64,000 nucleotides of DNA, taken from the NCBI RefSeq assembly GCF_000369505.1, contig NZ_KB850054.1, forward strand, positions 124,001 through 188,000, given 5' to 3'. The position numbers and the translations under genes are program-made. A model generated the notes under the pieces. That model was not told where the DNA came from and ran no database searches. It was given only the letters and a program-made list of their open reading frames with translations. Of this stretch, positions 8,849 to 16,359 are shown piece after piece. Source of the stretch: Acinetobacter sp. NIPH 298. Its GTDB lineage: Bacteria; Pseudomonadota; Gammaproteobacteria; Pseudomonadales; Moraxellaceae. The stretch's first letter is position 1. Each line of letters begins with the position of its first letter.

Positions 8849-9837
8849 TGAGTCATCAAATTAAGCCGTCTGTTACTAATCCTACTATTGCAGATATATT
8901 TCAAAAAATATCAGATCAAAAGCTGGATTTAGCACCATCCTTTCAAAGGCGTTTTGTTTGGACTCAAGAGCACCAAGAGCAATTTATAGATACAATTTTA
9001 AAAGGTTTTCCTTTTCCTGAGATCTATGTGTGTCAAGGAGAAACAGATCTTAAAAAGATAATTACAAAGCAAAAAGTCATAGATGGGCAACAGCGTCTAA
9101 CTACTATTATAAATTATATCAGTGATGAATTCGAAAGACCTTTGAAATTGGTCAAAAGATTTTCAGAACTTAATGATATTGAGCGTTCAAATTTCCTAGA
9201 ATATCAGGTGGTTATGCGTGATATTGGTAAGGTTAATGAGGACATTGTAAAAGAAGTTTTTAGACGAATAAACCTTACGAAGTTTAAGTTAGATGATATT
9301 GAAATCCATAATGCTATTTATGATGGAAAGTTTATTCAAGTTGCAAAAAAATTATCAAATGAAATTGATTTGAGCAAATATAATGTATTTGATGATTCGG
9401 AAATAACAAGGATGGTCGATGTACATTTTTTTCTATCCGTCATGTCAACACTTGAGAGGGGTGGTTATTTTGTAAGAGATACAGAAATTGAGAAGTGTAT
9501 TGCTGAGTTTAATGAAGTATTTGAAAATGAAAATTTAAGAAAATCCGAAATACTCTACGCTTTTTCTATATTGGACAAATTGGAACTTCCTTTAGATTCG
9601 ATTTGGTTTAGAAAGTCAAATTTTTATACATTAGTTATTGAGATTACTAAAGTTCAAAAAACAAATAAAGTTGAATTAAAGGAAAAGCTATTACATCTTG
9701 AGAAAAATATTTTGAATAATAAGGGGTCTAATGCGAATATTTATGGTGAGTATTATGGTTATATGTATTCTGGAACAAATAGTAGAAAGGCTCGTGTTCG
9801 TAGAGGAGAAATTTTTCAGCAAGAAATATTTGGTTGA
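8848..9837 (+). CDS. DUF262 (GmrSD N-terminal/ParB-like) domain protein
   Basis: A 329-residue protein with the DUF262 signature: SFQRRFVW (about 31-38), IDGQQRLTTI (about 78-87), and the later FRRINLTKFKLDDIEIHNA segment (about 138-156). In GmrSD and SspE the DUF262 domain binds and hydrolyses nucleotides and controls a fused DUF1524 HNH nuclease. No H-x-H nuclease motif is visible here, so this is a DUF262-only protein. It is coupled by a one-base stop/start overlap to the nucleotidyltransferase and equally AT-rich. I infer a two-component accessory module. Function is unproven. Confidence 0.85.
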   Translation: MSHQIKPSVTNPTIADIFQKISDQKLDLAPSFQRRFVWTQEHQEQFIDTILKGFPFPEIYVCQGETDLKKIITKQKVIDGQQRLTTIINYISDEFERPLKLVKRFSELNDIERSNFLEYQVVMRDIGKVNEDIVKEVFRRINLTKFKLDDIEIHNAIYDGKFIQVAKKLSNEIDLSKYNVFDDSEITRMVDVHFFLSVMSTLERGGYFVRDTEIEKCIAEFNEVFENENLRKSEILYAFSILDKLELPLDSIWFRKSNFYTLVIEITKVQKTNKVELKEKLLHLEKNILNNKGSNANIYGEYYGYMYSGTNSRKARVRRGEIFQQEIFG

Positions 9838-9955
9838 AAAACCTATGTGAGTTTTTAACCTTTCCGCCACTAACTCTCGTCAAAAAGGTCAATAAATAAT
9901 CAATACTATCAAGTTATAGTATATGTACCATTTCTAAAATCTATGGAGAACAAAG

Positions 9956-10099
9956 ATGGTGACTGCTGGCGAAAGACCCGGAACTGGTTTCTATTTTTGT
10001 GTCCAATGCGGACATCGCGCTTATTTAGAAATTGGTACTGATCGTTTACCTCCGTGTACCAAATGCCTTGGCAATCAATTCAACAGCAAGAATGCCTAA
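9956..10099 (+). CDS. small zinc-ribbon protein
   Basis: A 47-codon gene starting MVTAGERPGTG and ending QFNSKNA. It has CVQC (residues 15-18) and CTKC (residues 34-37), two CxxC knuckles that form one zinc ribbon. GGAGAA lies nine bases before the ATG, and a strong terminator follows at 10132. Short zinc-ribbon proteins like this are conserved in Acinetobacter, but no function is assigned. It marks the right border of the AT-rich insert. Confidence 0.8.
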   Translation: MVTAGERPGTGFYFCVQCGHRAYLEIGTDRLPPCTKCLGNQFNSKNA

Positions 10100-10131
10100 G
10101 CCGCAAACAACAAACAGTTATCCACTGTTTT

Positions 10132-10164
10132 AAAAAAAGCCCTATCTCGCGATAGGGCTTTTTT
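10132..10164 (+). terminator. strong Rho-independent terminator
   Basis: Perfect 14-base arms AAAAAAGCCCTATC (10133-10146) and GATAGGGCTTTTTT (10151-10164) around a TCGC loop, 33 bases after the zinc-ribbon gene stop. Confidence 0.9.
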
Positions 10165-10223
10165 GTTGGCTTAAAATATGAAATAAATAGATCGACCCTA
10201 TACAGCAAACAAGGAAAACCAAT

Positions 10224-10799
10224 ATGGAAACAATTTTAGGACTCTGTATAGGCGTAGGATTAAGTGCTGCCTGTGGTTTTCGTGTTTTTGTTCCTTTATT
10301 GGTGATGAGTATTGCGACCTTAATGGGATGGTATGAACCCGCAAAAGGCTTTGAATGGCTGGCGATTCCCGCTGTTTGTGTCGCACTCGGTTTTGCGACG
10401 ATCTGTGAAATTGCTGCGTACTATGTGCCATGGGTCGATAATCTATTGGATACCGTCGCAACACCTGCGGCAGTGATTGCTGGAACGCTGACCACGATGG
10501 CAGTAATTAGTGGAGAAATGTCTCAGTTTGCAACTTGGGCAGCCGCGATTATCGTTGGTGGTGGAACAGCAGGTGCAGTTCAGTTCAATACCGTCGCTTT
10601 GCGTGGAGTCTCGACGGCAACCACAGGCGGACTCGGTAACTTTATGGTGGCGACAGGGGAATTGATTGGCTCAATTTTATTGTCAGTTTTGGCGTTTGTG
10701 ATGCCTGTGGCGATTACGGTATTGGTGATTGTTTTTGTAGTGGTAACTGTACGTTGGGTACGGGCAAATAAGCGAGAAAATATAAGCCCTTTATTGTAG
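10224..10799 (+). CDS. DUF4126 family membrane protein
   Basis: A 191-residue hydrophobic protein with about four to five membrane segments. It begins METILGLCIGVGLSAACGFRV, typical of the DUF4126 family. The conserved region includes VDNLLDTVATPAAVIAGTL and the Gly-rich GGGTAGAVQ segment. The C-terminus is basic (RWVRANKREN), as expected for a cytoplasmic tail. AAGGAAAACCAAT precedes the ATG. It appears to be a single-gene unit between two terminated regions. Function is unknown. Confidence 0.8.
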   Translation: METILGLCIGVGLSAACGFRVFVPLLVMSIATLMGWYEPAKGFEWLAIPAVCVALGFATICEIAAYYVPWVDNLLDTVATPAAVIAGTLTTMAVISGEMSQFATWAAAIIVGGGTAGAVQFNTVALRGVSTATTGGLGNFMVATGELIGSILLSVLAFVMPVAITVLVIVFVVVTVRWVRANKRENISPLL

Positions 10800-10946
10800 T
10801 TTATATATGGTGCGATGAATCTAGAGTTTATGGTCATTGCTGGAGTATTAGATAAATAAGCCGAAAATGTATCGAGCAGCGCCACAGTTTTTTAAAAATT
10901 TAATGCTAATCTTTTGAGAATAAAATTTCGACAGAAAAAGGTTCTC

Positions 10947-11903
10947 ATGAAAATTGTAGCGATTCAACCTGCATTAAAACTTGGACAAGTCGAAGCAAAT
11001 CTAAAAAAGCTTGAACAACTGATTTTAGCAGCATATCAGGAGCATCAACCTGATGTTATCGTGCTGCCTGAGTCCATGACTTCCCCAAATGTTTATTCAC
11101 CACTGGCATTGCAGACACCACAACCATTACAAGGCGAACCTTTTCAACTATTAATTCGATTAGCAACGCAGCTCAATGTGGTTATGACTGGTGGATTTGT
11201 TGCAATTCGGGATGGGCACGCTTACGGCACTTATATCTTGGTCGAGGCGAATGGTGACTATCATCTGCATGACAAAGATATCCCGACGGCATGGGAGCAA
11301 AACTTTTATCGTGGTGGTGTCGATGATGGCGTAGTCGATTCAACCACCTTGAAATGCAAAGTTGCTTTAGTGTCAGGGTGGGAGTGGGCACGTTACGGTA
11401 CTGCGAAACGCATCCGAGATCAGCGCGCACAACTGATTTTAGGCGGCATGTGTTGGTACTCCATGCCGATCAACTGGTATGGCGTGTTAGGTAAGTGGAT
11501 GCGACACGAACATGAAATCTATAAACAACAAAGTGAAGCTTTGCCTGCCCAAATGGCACGGTTGACAGGCATACCTGTGGTACATGCCGCACATGTGGGG
11601 GAGGTAATGAGTGATATGCCTCTGTTACCGCATGTGAAATGGTTGACTGAAATGGTGGGTGAGACTCAAATCTGCGATGCATCAGGCAAGGTATTGGCAC
11701 GGATGAGTTTGCAGGATGGCGAGGGCTATATTGCGGCAGAAGTTGAAATCGTTGAGCCGCAGCCTTTGGATCAAGTGCAGCCGCGTTACTGGATTCCAGA
11801 TATGACCGTAACTTCAAAATTGGCGTGGCGTCTGGGTAATCTTCATGGCGGTTTAATGTATCGACTCCGACATCGCTTTAAAAAGTTTCCATGGCAAAAC
11901 TAA
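10947..11903 (+). CDS. carbon-nitrogen hydrolase (nitrilase)-fold protein lacking the catalytic Cys
   Basis: A 318-residue protein with the nitrilase-superfamily layout. Glu42 in VLPESM and Lys110 in LHDKDIP match two catalytic residues. The third position, normally Cys in a C-W/Y-E motif, reads SGWEWARYG, placing Gly144 (codon GGG at 11376-11378) where Cys is expected. I chose the ATG at 10947 (AAAAAGG upstream) over an alternative start at 10914. The protein may be a non-hydrolytic relative or use a different chemistry, so amidase or nitrilase activity should not be assumed. No operon partner is evident. Confidence 0.75.
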   Translation: MKIVAIQPALKLGQVEANLKKLEQLILAAYQEHQPDVIVLPESMTSPNVYSPLALQTPQPLQGEPFQLLIRLATQLNVVMTGGFVAIRDGHAYGTYILVEANGDYHLHDKDIPTAWEQNFYRGGVDDGVVDSTTLKCKVALVSGWEWARYGTAKRIRDQRAQLILGGMCWYSMPINWYGVLGKWMRHEHEIYKQQSEALPAQMARLTGIPVVHAAHVGEVMSDMPLLPHVKWLTEMVGETQICDASGKVLARMSLQDGEGYIAAEVEIVEPQPLDQVQPRYWIPDMTVTSKLAWRLGNLHGGLMYRLRHRFKKFPWQN

Positions 11904-11993
11904 GCATAAGCCCGCTATTTTTGATTTTTAGTAACGCTGTACTTTCGGTGATCTTTCACTTAAAAACAAGCAATTAAAACCGTATCAATCAAG

Positions 11994-12026
11994 GTGATTT
12001 TTCTAAACTAACGCTCGAAAAATCAC
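11994..12026. repeat. inverted repeat upstream of the EamA transporter
   Basis: Perfect 10-base arms GTGATTTTTC (11994-12003) and GAAAAATCAC (12017-12026) with a 13-base loop. It has no T-tract in either direction. It lies 48 bases before the transporter start and may be an operator or a leader hairpin. Confidence 0.45.
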
Positions 12027-12073
12027 AGTGAAGCGAGTAAATTACACGCATATTTGATTTTGCGCTCAAGCTT

Positions 12074-12961
12074 ATGGCAATCACTTGGATCTTGTTCACT
12101 CTTATGGCTGCATTTATGCAGGCTTGGCGCAATGCATTTCAAAAACAACTTAGTACCACCGTTGATGTTTATGGTACGACACTCGCACGGTTCTTCTTTG
12201 CTCCGATTTTTGCCTTTAGTTATCTCGCATTTCTTTATTTTCACCAACCTGTTGCTACTGAAGTCCATTTTTCCAATAAATTTTGGTTCTATGTAGTGAT
12301 TGCAGGCATTAGCCAAATCTATGCGACTGCATTGATGGTCAAATTATTTCAACAAAAAAACTATGCGATTGGGGTTGGACTGGCCAAAAGTGAAGCGATC
12401 TTGGCGGCCTTAGTCGGTGTTTTATTCTTACAAGAACATTTAACTGTGTGGGGCTGGATTGGCGTTTCAATCGGGGCTGTGGCGGTTTTTCTCCTGAGTA
12501 AAGGTCATCAGCAGGCCCAATTATCAGTCAAAACTTTGATGATCGGTTTAGGCAGTGGTTTATGCTTTGCGATTACGTCATTGTTGGTGCGTGAAGCCAG
12601 TTTGGAACTGGGCATGTTGCCATTTCTACATCGTGCAGCTTGGGTACTGTGCAGTCTGATCAGTTTCCAATGCATCATTATGTTGTTGTATCTCGGACTG
12701 TTTAGTCGAAAAACTTTGTATAGCATGTGGCAACGACTCGGGCTAACTTTTAAAGTCAGTGTCTGTAGTTTCCTTGCTTCATTGGGCTGGTTTAGTGCCA
12801 TGAGTATGCAGACGGTGGCGATTGTTAAAACGCTCGGGCAGGTTGAGATTTTATTTAGCTTACTCATCTCGGCGTTTTTCTTTAAAGAGAAACTGGCAAG
12901 AACAGACCATCTCGGATTGTGGTTAGTTATTGTGGCGGCAATTATGGTGATTTGGGCGTAG
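12074..12961 (+). CDS. EamA/DMT-family inner-membrane transporter
   Basis: A 295-residue protein with about ten predicted membrane segments arranged as two EamA repeats. The first repeat ends at about GWIGVSIGAVAVFLL. The second covers LMIGLGSGLCFAITSLLVREAS through LWLVIVAAIMVIWA. Such drug/metabolite superfamily carriers export or import small metabolites, and the substrate cannot be predicted. The ATG at 12074 starts MAITWILFTLMAAFMQAW directly in the first membrane helix. No partner gene is evident. Confidence 0.82.
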   Translation: MAITWILFTLMAAFMQAWRNAFQKQLSTTVDVYGTTLARFFFAPIFAFSYLAFLYFHQPVATEVHFSNKFWFYVVIAGISQIYATALMVKLFQQKNYAIGVGLAKSEAILAALVGVLFLQEHLTVWGWIGVSIGAVAVFLLSKGHQQAQLSVKTLMIGLGSGLCFAITSLLVREASLELGMLPFLHRAAWVLCSLISFQCIIMLLYLGLFSRKTLYSMWQRLGLTFKVSVCSFLASLGWFSAMSMQTVAIVKTLGQVEILFSLLISAFFFKEKLARTDHLGLWLVIVAAIMVIWA

Positions 12962-13718
12962 TGTCTATTTATCTTGAAAACGTACCATTTCTCCACGTCT
13001 ATTTTTGATTAAAATTTCGATTAAATATGATTTATAGAGAATTTTAACTGTATTTAAATCATAATAATGGTAAATAATTCTGATTTTAAAAATAAAGATG
13101 CAAAATTATTCCAAAATTGGCGGAAAATACCATTTTTTTAGGAAAACAATCCCACAGCGATCCCCCTAAACTATGTCTCAAGGGTGTGAAAGGGATCGAA
13201 AAGAGTAGCATGCGCCGAAGCTTACAAAGCAAGTGTGTACTTACCCAAAAGGTCTCGATTCGGCTTAGGACGCTATAAATCAAAAGTTTATAGGCAAAGG
13301 TTGTGACTTACAAAGTCATAGGTGTTGAAGTAAACAACATGTTTTCCCTTGATACCCTTAAAAATTCTGCGAAACAACAATAAATAAGAAAAATAAAAAA
13401 ACATCTCACTTTTCCTCGCTGCAAAGCTCCTCCATCCTCTTCAATGACCGTATTTAAGTGATTGATTGTCAATAATTTCCGCTGACTAAACATCATGTGA
13501 CATTTTAATAAGTTAAATATTTTCAATTATTTAGCTCTCATTGTCTCAGTTTAAATGAAGGTGCATTGATTGACAGGCTTATGTTGAGTTGTTAGTTTGG
13601 GCCTAACTTTGGCAGGCTGGAGATTTTTTACACTATTTATTTATGAGATGGCTCGCATCTGATAAATCTTTATAGGGGGATAGTTGGAAGCCCCTAAGTG
13701 CAGAAAAGGACAATTAAA
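12962..13718. other. 757-base gap without a supported gene
   Basis: This AT-rich stretch separates the EamA transporter from the DapB-like gene. Two short leftward frames (13086-13283 and 13308-13526) have no family resemblance, no ribosome site and low-complexity composition. From about 13150 it contains a C-run/G-run segment like that in the prpB-prpC gap. The last 150 bases hold the putative promoter and a structured leader of the DapB-like gene. Confidence 0.55.
13570..13598 (+). promoter_or_regulatory. putative promoter of the DapB-like gene
   Basis: TTGACA (13570-13575) and a weak TAGTTT (13593-13598) are separated by 17 bases. The predicted leader of about 115 bases contains two hairpins: AGATG/CATCT (13646-13660) and TAGGGG/CCCCTA (13673-13696). 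Confidence 0.4.
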
Positions 13719-14510
13719 ATGAAAGTGGGTATCATGGGCTTTGGTAAAACAGGCCGTGCAGTTGCATCCGTATTATTAGAGTCAAAAAAGACCAGTTTAC
13801 AATGGGTTATTCGTCAGTCTAAACAGCTTGAGCACCGATCTGTTCCTGAATTTTTGGGGGTTGAGGCAGATGATCCAGGCATTATCCATTCAAAAGATGA
13901 GTATTCTATCGTTGAACTTCTCGATCGCTATCCAGTTGATGTGATTGTCGATTTTTCCTCAGAGCAAGGCTTAGATTACTACGCTGAAGAAGCGGCAAAA
14001 AGAGGCATTACCATTGTCAGTGCCGTGTCCCAGTATCCCGATGCTCGCATCAATCAGCTCCATCAGCTTGCTGAAAGCACCTGTGTCTTGCATTCACCGA
14101 ATATTACGATCGGAATTAACTTTCTGATTCTTGCCGCCAAAATATTAAAAAATATCGCCCCTTATACGGATATTGATGTCATTGAAGAACACTTTAAAGC
14201 CAAGTCTGAGGTGTCAGGCACAGCCAAAGTGATTACACGTGAGTTAGGGCTGTCTGAAGACACGATTAAATCAGTACGGGCTGGTGGGATTGTGGGGGTG
14301 CATGAAATCTTATTTGGTTTTCCATTTCAAACCGTTCGACTCAAACATGAGTCAATTACGCGTGAAGCTTTTGGCAATGGCATCTTATTTGCCATCGAAA
14401 ACCTAAAAGATAAGCCTAAAGGTTTTTATAGTATGGAAGCGCTGTTATTGCCATTTTTTAAATTGGATGAGTCCGATAGCAGTATGCACATACAGCCAAC
14501 GCGTTCTTGA
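13719..14510 (+). CDS. dihydrodipicolinate reductase-like protein
   Basis: A 263-residue protein with an N-terminal Rossmann fold (GIMGFGKTGRAVA, residues 4-16). Its C-terminal domain resembles DapB: VIEEHFKAKSEVSGTAKVI aligns with the DapB E-H-H-x-x-K-x-D-A-P-S-G-T-A motif. Only one His of the usual pair and the SGTA turn are retained, so it is a divergent member. The ATG at 13719 (AAAAGGA upstream) is preferred over a start seven codons earlier. It is a single gene, not linked to lysine genes, and may act on another substrate than the lysine precursor. Confidence 0.75.
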   Translation: MKVGIMGFGKTGRAVASVLLESKKTSLQWVIRQSKQLEHRSVPEFLGVEADDPGIIHSKDEYSIVELLDRYPVDVIVDFSSEQGLDYYAEEAAKRGITIVSAVSQYPDARINQLHQLAESTCVLHSPNITIGINFLILAAKILKNIAPYTDIDVIEEHFKAKSEVSGTAKVITRELGLSEDTIKSVRAGGIVGVHEILFGFPFQTVRLKHESITREAFGNGILFAIENLKDKPKGFYSMEALLLPFFKLDESDSSMHIQPTRS

Positions 14511-14529
14511 GCAGAGCATTAGCTGATCT

Positions 14530-14545
14530 TGTTTCACGTGGAACA
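14530..14545. other. parS-like centromere site (ParB binding)
   Basis: TGTTTCACGTGGAACA lies in the gap after the DapB-like gene. The bacterial parS consensus is a 16-base palindrome of the form TGTTNCACGTGNAACA. All core bases match, and only one arm pair deviates from perfect symmetry. Such sites cluster near the replication origin and load ParB. I found no second full match in the window. Confidence 0.75.
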
Positions 14546-14642
14546 CCTTCTATTATTATTGTGACCTCGCCAAAATGCTTTTGCCGAATGACGGGAATTT
14601 CTTTATGATTTGCGCTGATATTTGTTAGCCAATTGCGCCCTT

Positions 14643-15308
14643 ATGCCTTTAAATGACAACTTTGTTTATATGCCACCGCAAGATCCGTTAGAAATCTTGT
14701 ATGAAGATGAAGACTTGGTGGTGGTGAATAAACCTGCTGGGTTATTGTCGGTGATGGGGCGTTTACCTGAACATCAAGATAGTGCCTATTTGCGTGTTTT
14801 GGAAAAATATCCGACCGCCAAAGTCACCCATCGTCTGGATATGGCGACCTCTGGCTTGTTGATGTTTGCTAAGCATCGTGATGCAGAAGTTGCAGTCAGT
14901 AAAATGTTTCAGGCGCGTAGCGTGAAAAAACACTATGTGGCTTTGGTGCAGGGGCAGATTCAGGCTGAAGGCAGTGTCGAGGTTCCGTTGATTACCGATT
15001 GGGAAAATCGTCCACGTCAGATGGTGCATTTTGAAATAGGTAAGGCTGCCAAAACCTTATTTCAATCGTTGCACTATGATGCAGAAATGGATCAAAGCCG
15101 TGTGCGTTTAGAGCCTGTGACAGGACGTTCGCATCAACTTCGGGTCCATATGATGCATATTGGGCATCCGATTATGGGGGATAAACTCTATCATCCTGAA
15201 CCTGCCAAGTTTCATTTAAAACGGATGGCTTTGCATGCCGCTTATCTGGCTTTTCAACATCCTTTAAATATGCAAAATATTGAAATTCACGCTGAGGTAA
15301 AATTCTAA
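14643..15308 (+). CDS. RluA-family pseudouridine synthase
   Basis: A 221-residue enzyme that isomerises uridine to pseudouridine in rRNA or tRNA. The catalytic Asp is in VTHRLDMATSGLL. The family N-terminal core ILYEDEDLVVVNKPAGLL and the late TGRSHQLRVHM motif are present. No S4 domain is visible, and the compact length fits RluA (23S U746/tRNA U32). The ATG at 14643 is chosen over a TTG at 14622. It probably forms a short run with the following GNAT gene, 16 bases downstream. Confidence 0.88.
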   Translation: MPLNDNFVYMPPQDPLEILYEDEDLVVVNKPAGLLSVMGRLPEHQDSAYLRVLEKYPTAKVTHRLDMATSGLLMFAKHRDAEVAVSKMFQARSVKKHYVALVQGQIQAEGSVEVPLITDWENRPRQMVHFEIGKAAKTLFQSLHYDAEMDQSRVRLEPVTGRSHQLRVHMMHIGHPIMGDKLYHPEPAKFHLKRMALHAAYLAFQHPLNMQNIEIHAEVKF

Positions 15309-15324
15309 AAAATAAAAGGGTGAG

Positions 15325-15813
15325 ATGATGGTTTCAATTCAGCATACATCGTGGGTCGCATTATCCGAACAACAACAAGCACAATTAAAGTTGTTGTTAT
15401 TGGAAGCTGATCCCAATTGGGCACAAATCTCGACTTATCTAGAACAAGCAAATATCTTTCTGATTGTTGATGAGCAGAATCATATCATTGCGCAACTGTG
15501 TCTAACTCAAAATGACCATGAGGCAGAGATTCAAAATATTGCAGTAGATCAAAGGATGCAAGGGCAGGGTTTGGCGAAGGCTTTAATTCAATCTGCGATT
15601 GAATATGTCGCGCCATTGGCAGTGCAAACTTTATGGGTGAAAACAGGTAATTCTAGTCTAAATCAACTCGGGCTGTATCAAAAATGCGGTTTTCGCATGT
15701 CGCGTATCGAGCGCGATGCTTTTAAAAACTATCCTGAACCTATTTTTGAAAATGGCATTCGGTGTCTGGATCAAGTGGTGCTTTCAATCGAATTTAATCA
15801 CCTTGCGCGATAA
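15325..15813 (+). CDS. GNAT-family N-acetyltransferase
   Basis: A 162-residue acetyl-CoA-dependent acetyltransferase. The pyrophosphate-binding loop is visible as QRMQGQGLAKALI (about residues 77-89). The core strand before it is AEIQNIAVD, and a typical late LGLYQKCGF follows. AAGGGTGAG precedes the start (two adjacent ATG codons at 15325 and 15328). The substrate is unknown. It lies directly downstream of the RluA-type gene, so co-transcription is likely. Confidence 0.82.
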   Translation: MMVSIQHTSWVALSEQQQAQLKLLLLEADPNWAQISTYLEQANIFLIVDEQNHIIAQLCLTQNDHEAEIQNIAVDQRMQGQGLAKALIQSAIEYVAPLAVQTLWVKTGNSSLNQLGLYQKCGFRMSRIERDAFKNYPEPIFENGIRCLDQVVLSIEFNHLAR

Positions 15814-15939
15814 TTCACAGCGATGATTTGGTTCAAGTTCTGGCTACAATAATTATATTAATGCGTCTAAAAACTGACATAAAAATGGTTTAATCTATAG
15901 CCAAACGATCAAGTCAAATACATAACAAAGGATATTCTT

Positions 15940-16308
15940 ATGACACGCGACCCTGAACAATTTCCCGATGACGACAACGGCAATGTGCTATGGCAAATGT
16001 TTGAAGATGGCAACGACCTGAGCGAACCCCATGAGGTGGAGTTTTCGATTGTGTTTGAGAAACAAGAACAAATTGAAAAATGTGCTTTGCATCTTTTACA
16101 TCAAGAGCAAAAAATCTCAATGTTTCAAGAAGAATTGCACTCAGACGGTTCGGACATGTGGGTGCTGAATATTCATGTCAATATGATGCTTGAACATGAA
16201 GATATTGTAGATTTGGAAGAGTGGATGACTCGTATCGCTCAAGAGTTTGAGGGTGAGTACGATGGTTGGGGCTGTATGAGTTACATCTATGATGAAGAAG
16301 ATGAATAA
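15940..16308 (+). CDS. rraB: RraB-type ribonuclease E inhibitor
   Basis: A 122-residue acidic protein with the RraB-family pattern: DDDNGNVLWQMFEDGNDLSEPHEVEF near the N-terminus, shown in part by the DDDNGNVL core, and EYDGWGCM near the C-terminus. RraB proteins bind RNase E and modulate mRNA decay. AAAGGATATTCTT precedes the ATG. It is a single gene followed by a bidirectional hairpin shared with the convergent TonB receptor gene. Confidence 0.8.
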   Translation: MTRDPEQFPDDDNGNVLWQMFEDGNDLSEPHEVEFSIVFEKQEQIEKCALHLLHQEQKISMFQEELHSDGSDMWVLNIHVNMMLEHEDIVDLEEWMTRIAQEFEGEYDGWGCMSYIYDEEDE

Positions 16309-16318
16309 TCATGGATAA

Positions 16319-16357
16319 AATATGACTCAGCTCGCTTGATACGGGCTGAGTCATATT
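16319..16357. terminator. bidirectional terminator between rraB and TonB receptor
   Basis: The arms TATGACTCAGC (16321-16331) and GCTGAGTCATA (16345-16355) extend by A-T pairs at the base. A-rich sequence on the left and TATTGATT on the right allow termination in both directions between convergent genes. Confidence 0.7.
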
Positions 16358-16359
16358 GA

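Noticed and set aside
13086..13526. Two short leftward frames in the 757-base gap
   Set aside because: Low-complexity translation, no ribosome sites, no recognisable domain.
13605..13718. Lysine riboswitch in the DapB-like leader
   Set aside because: Too short and lacking the conserved multi-helix core; only two simple hairpins are visible.
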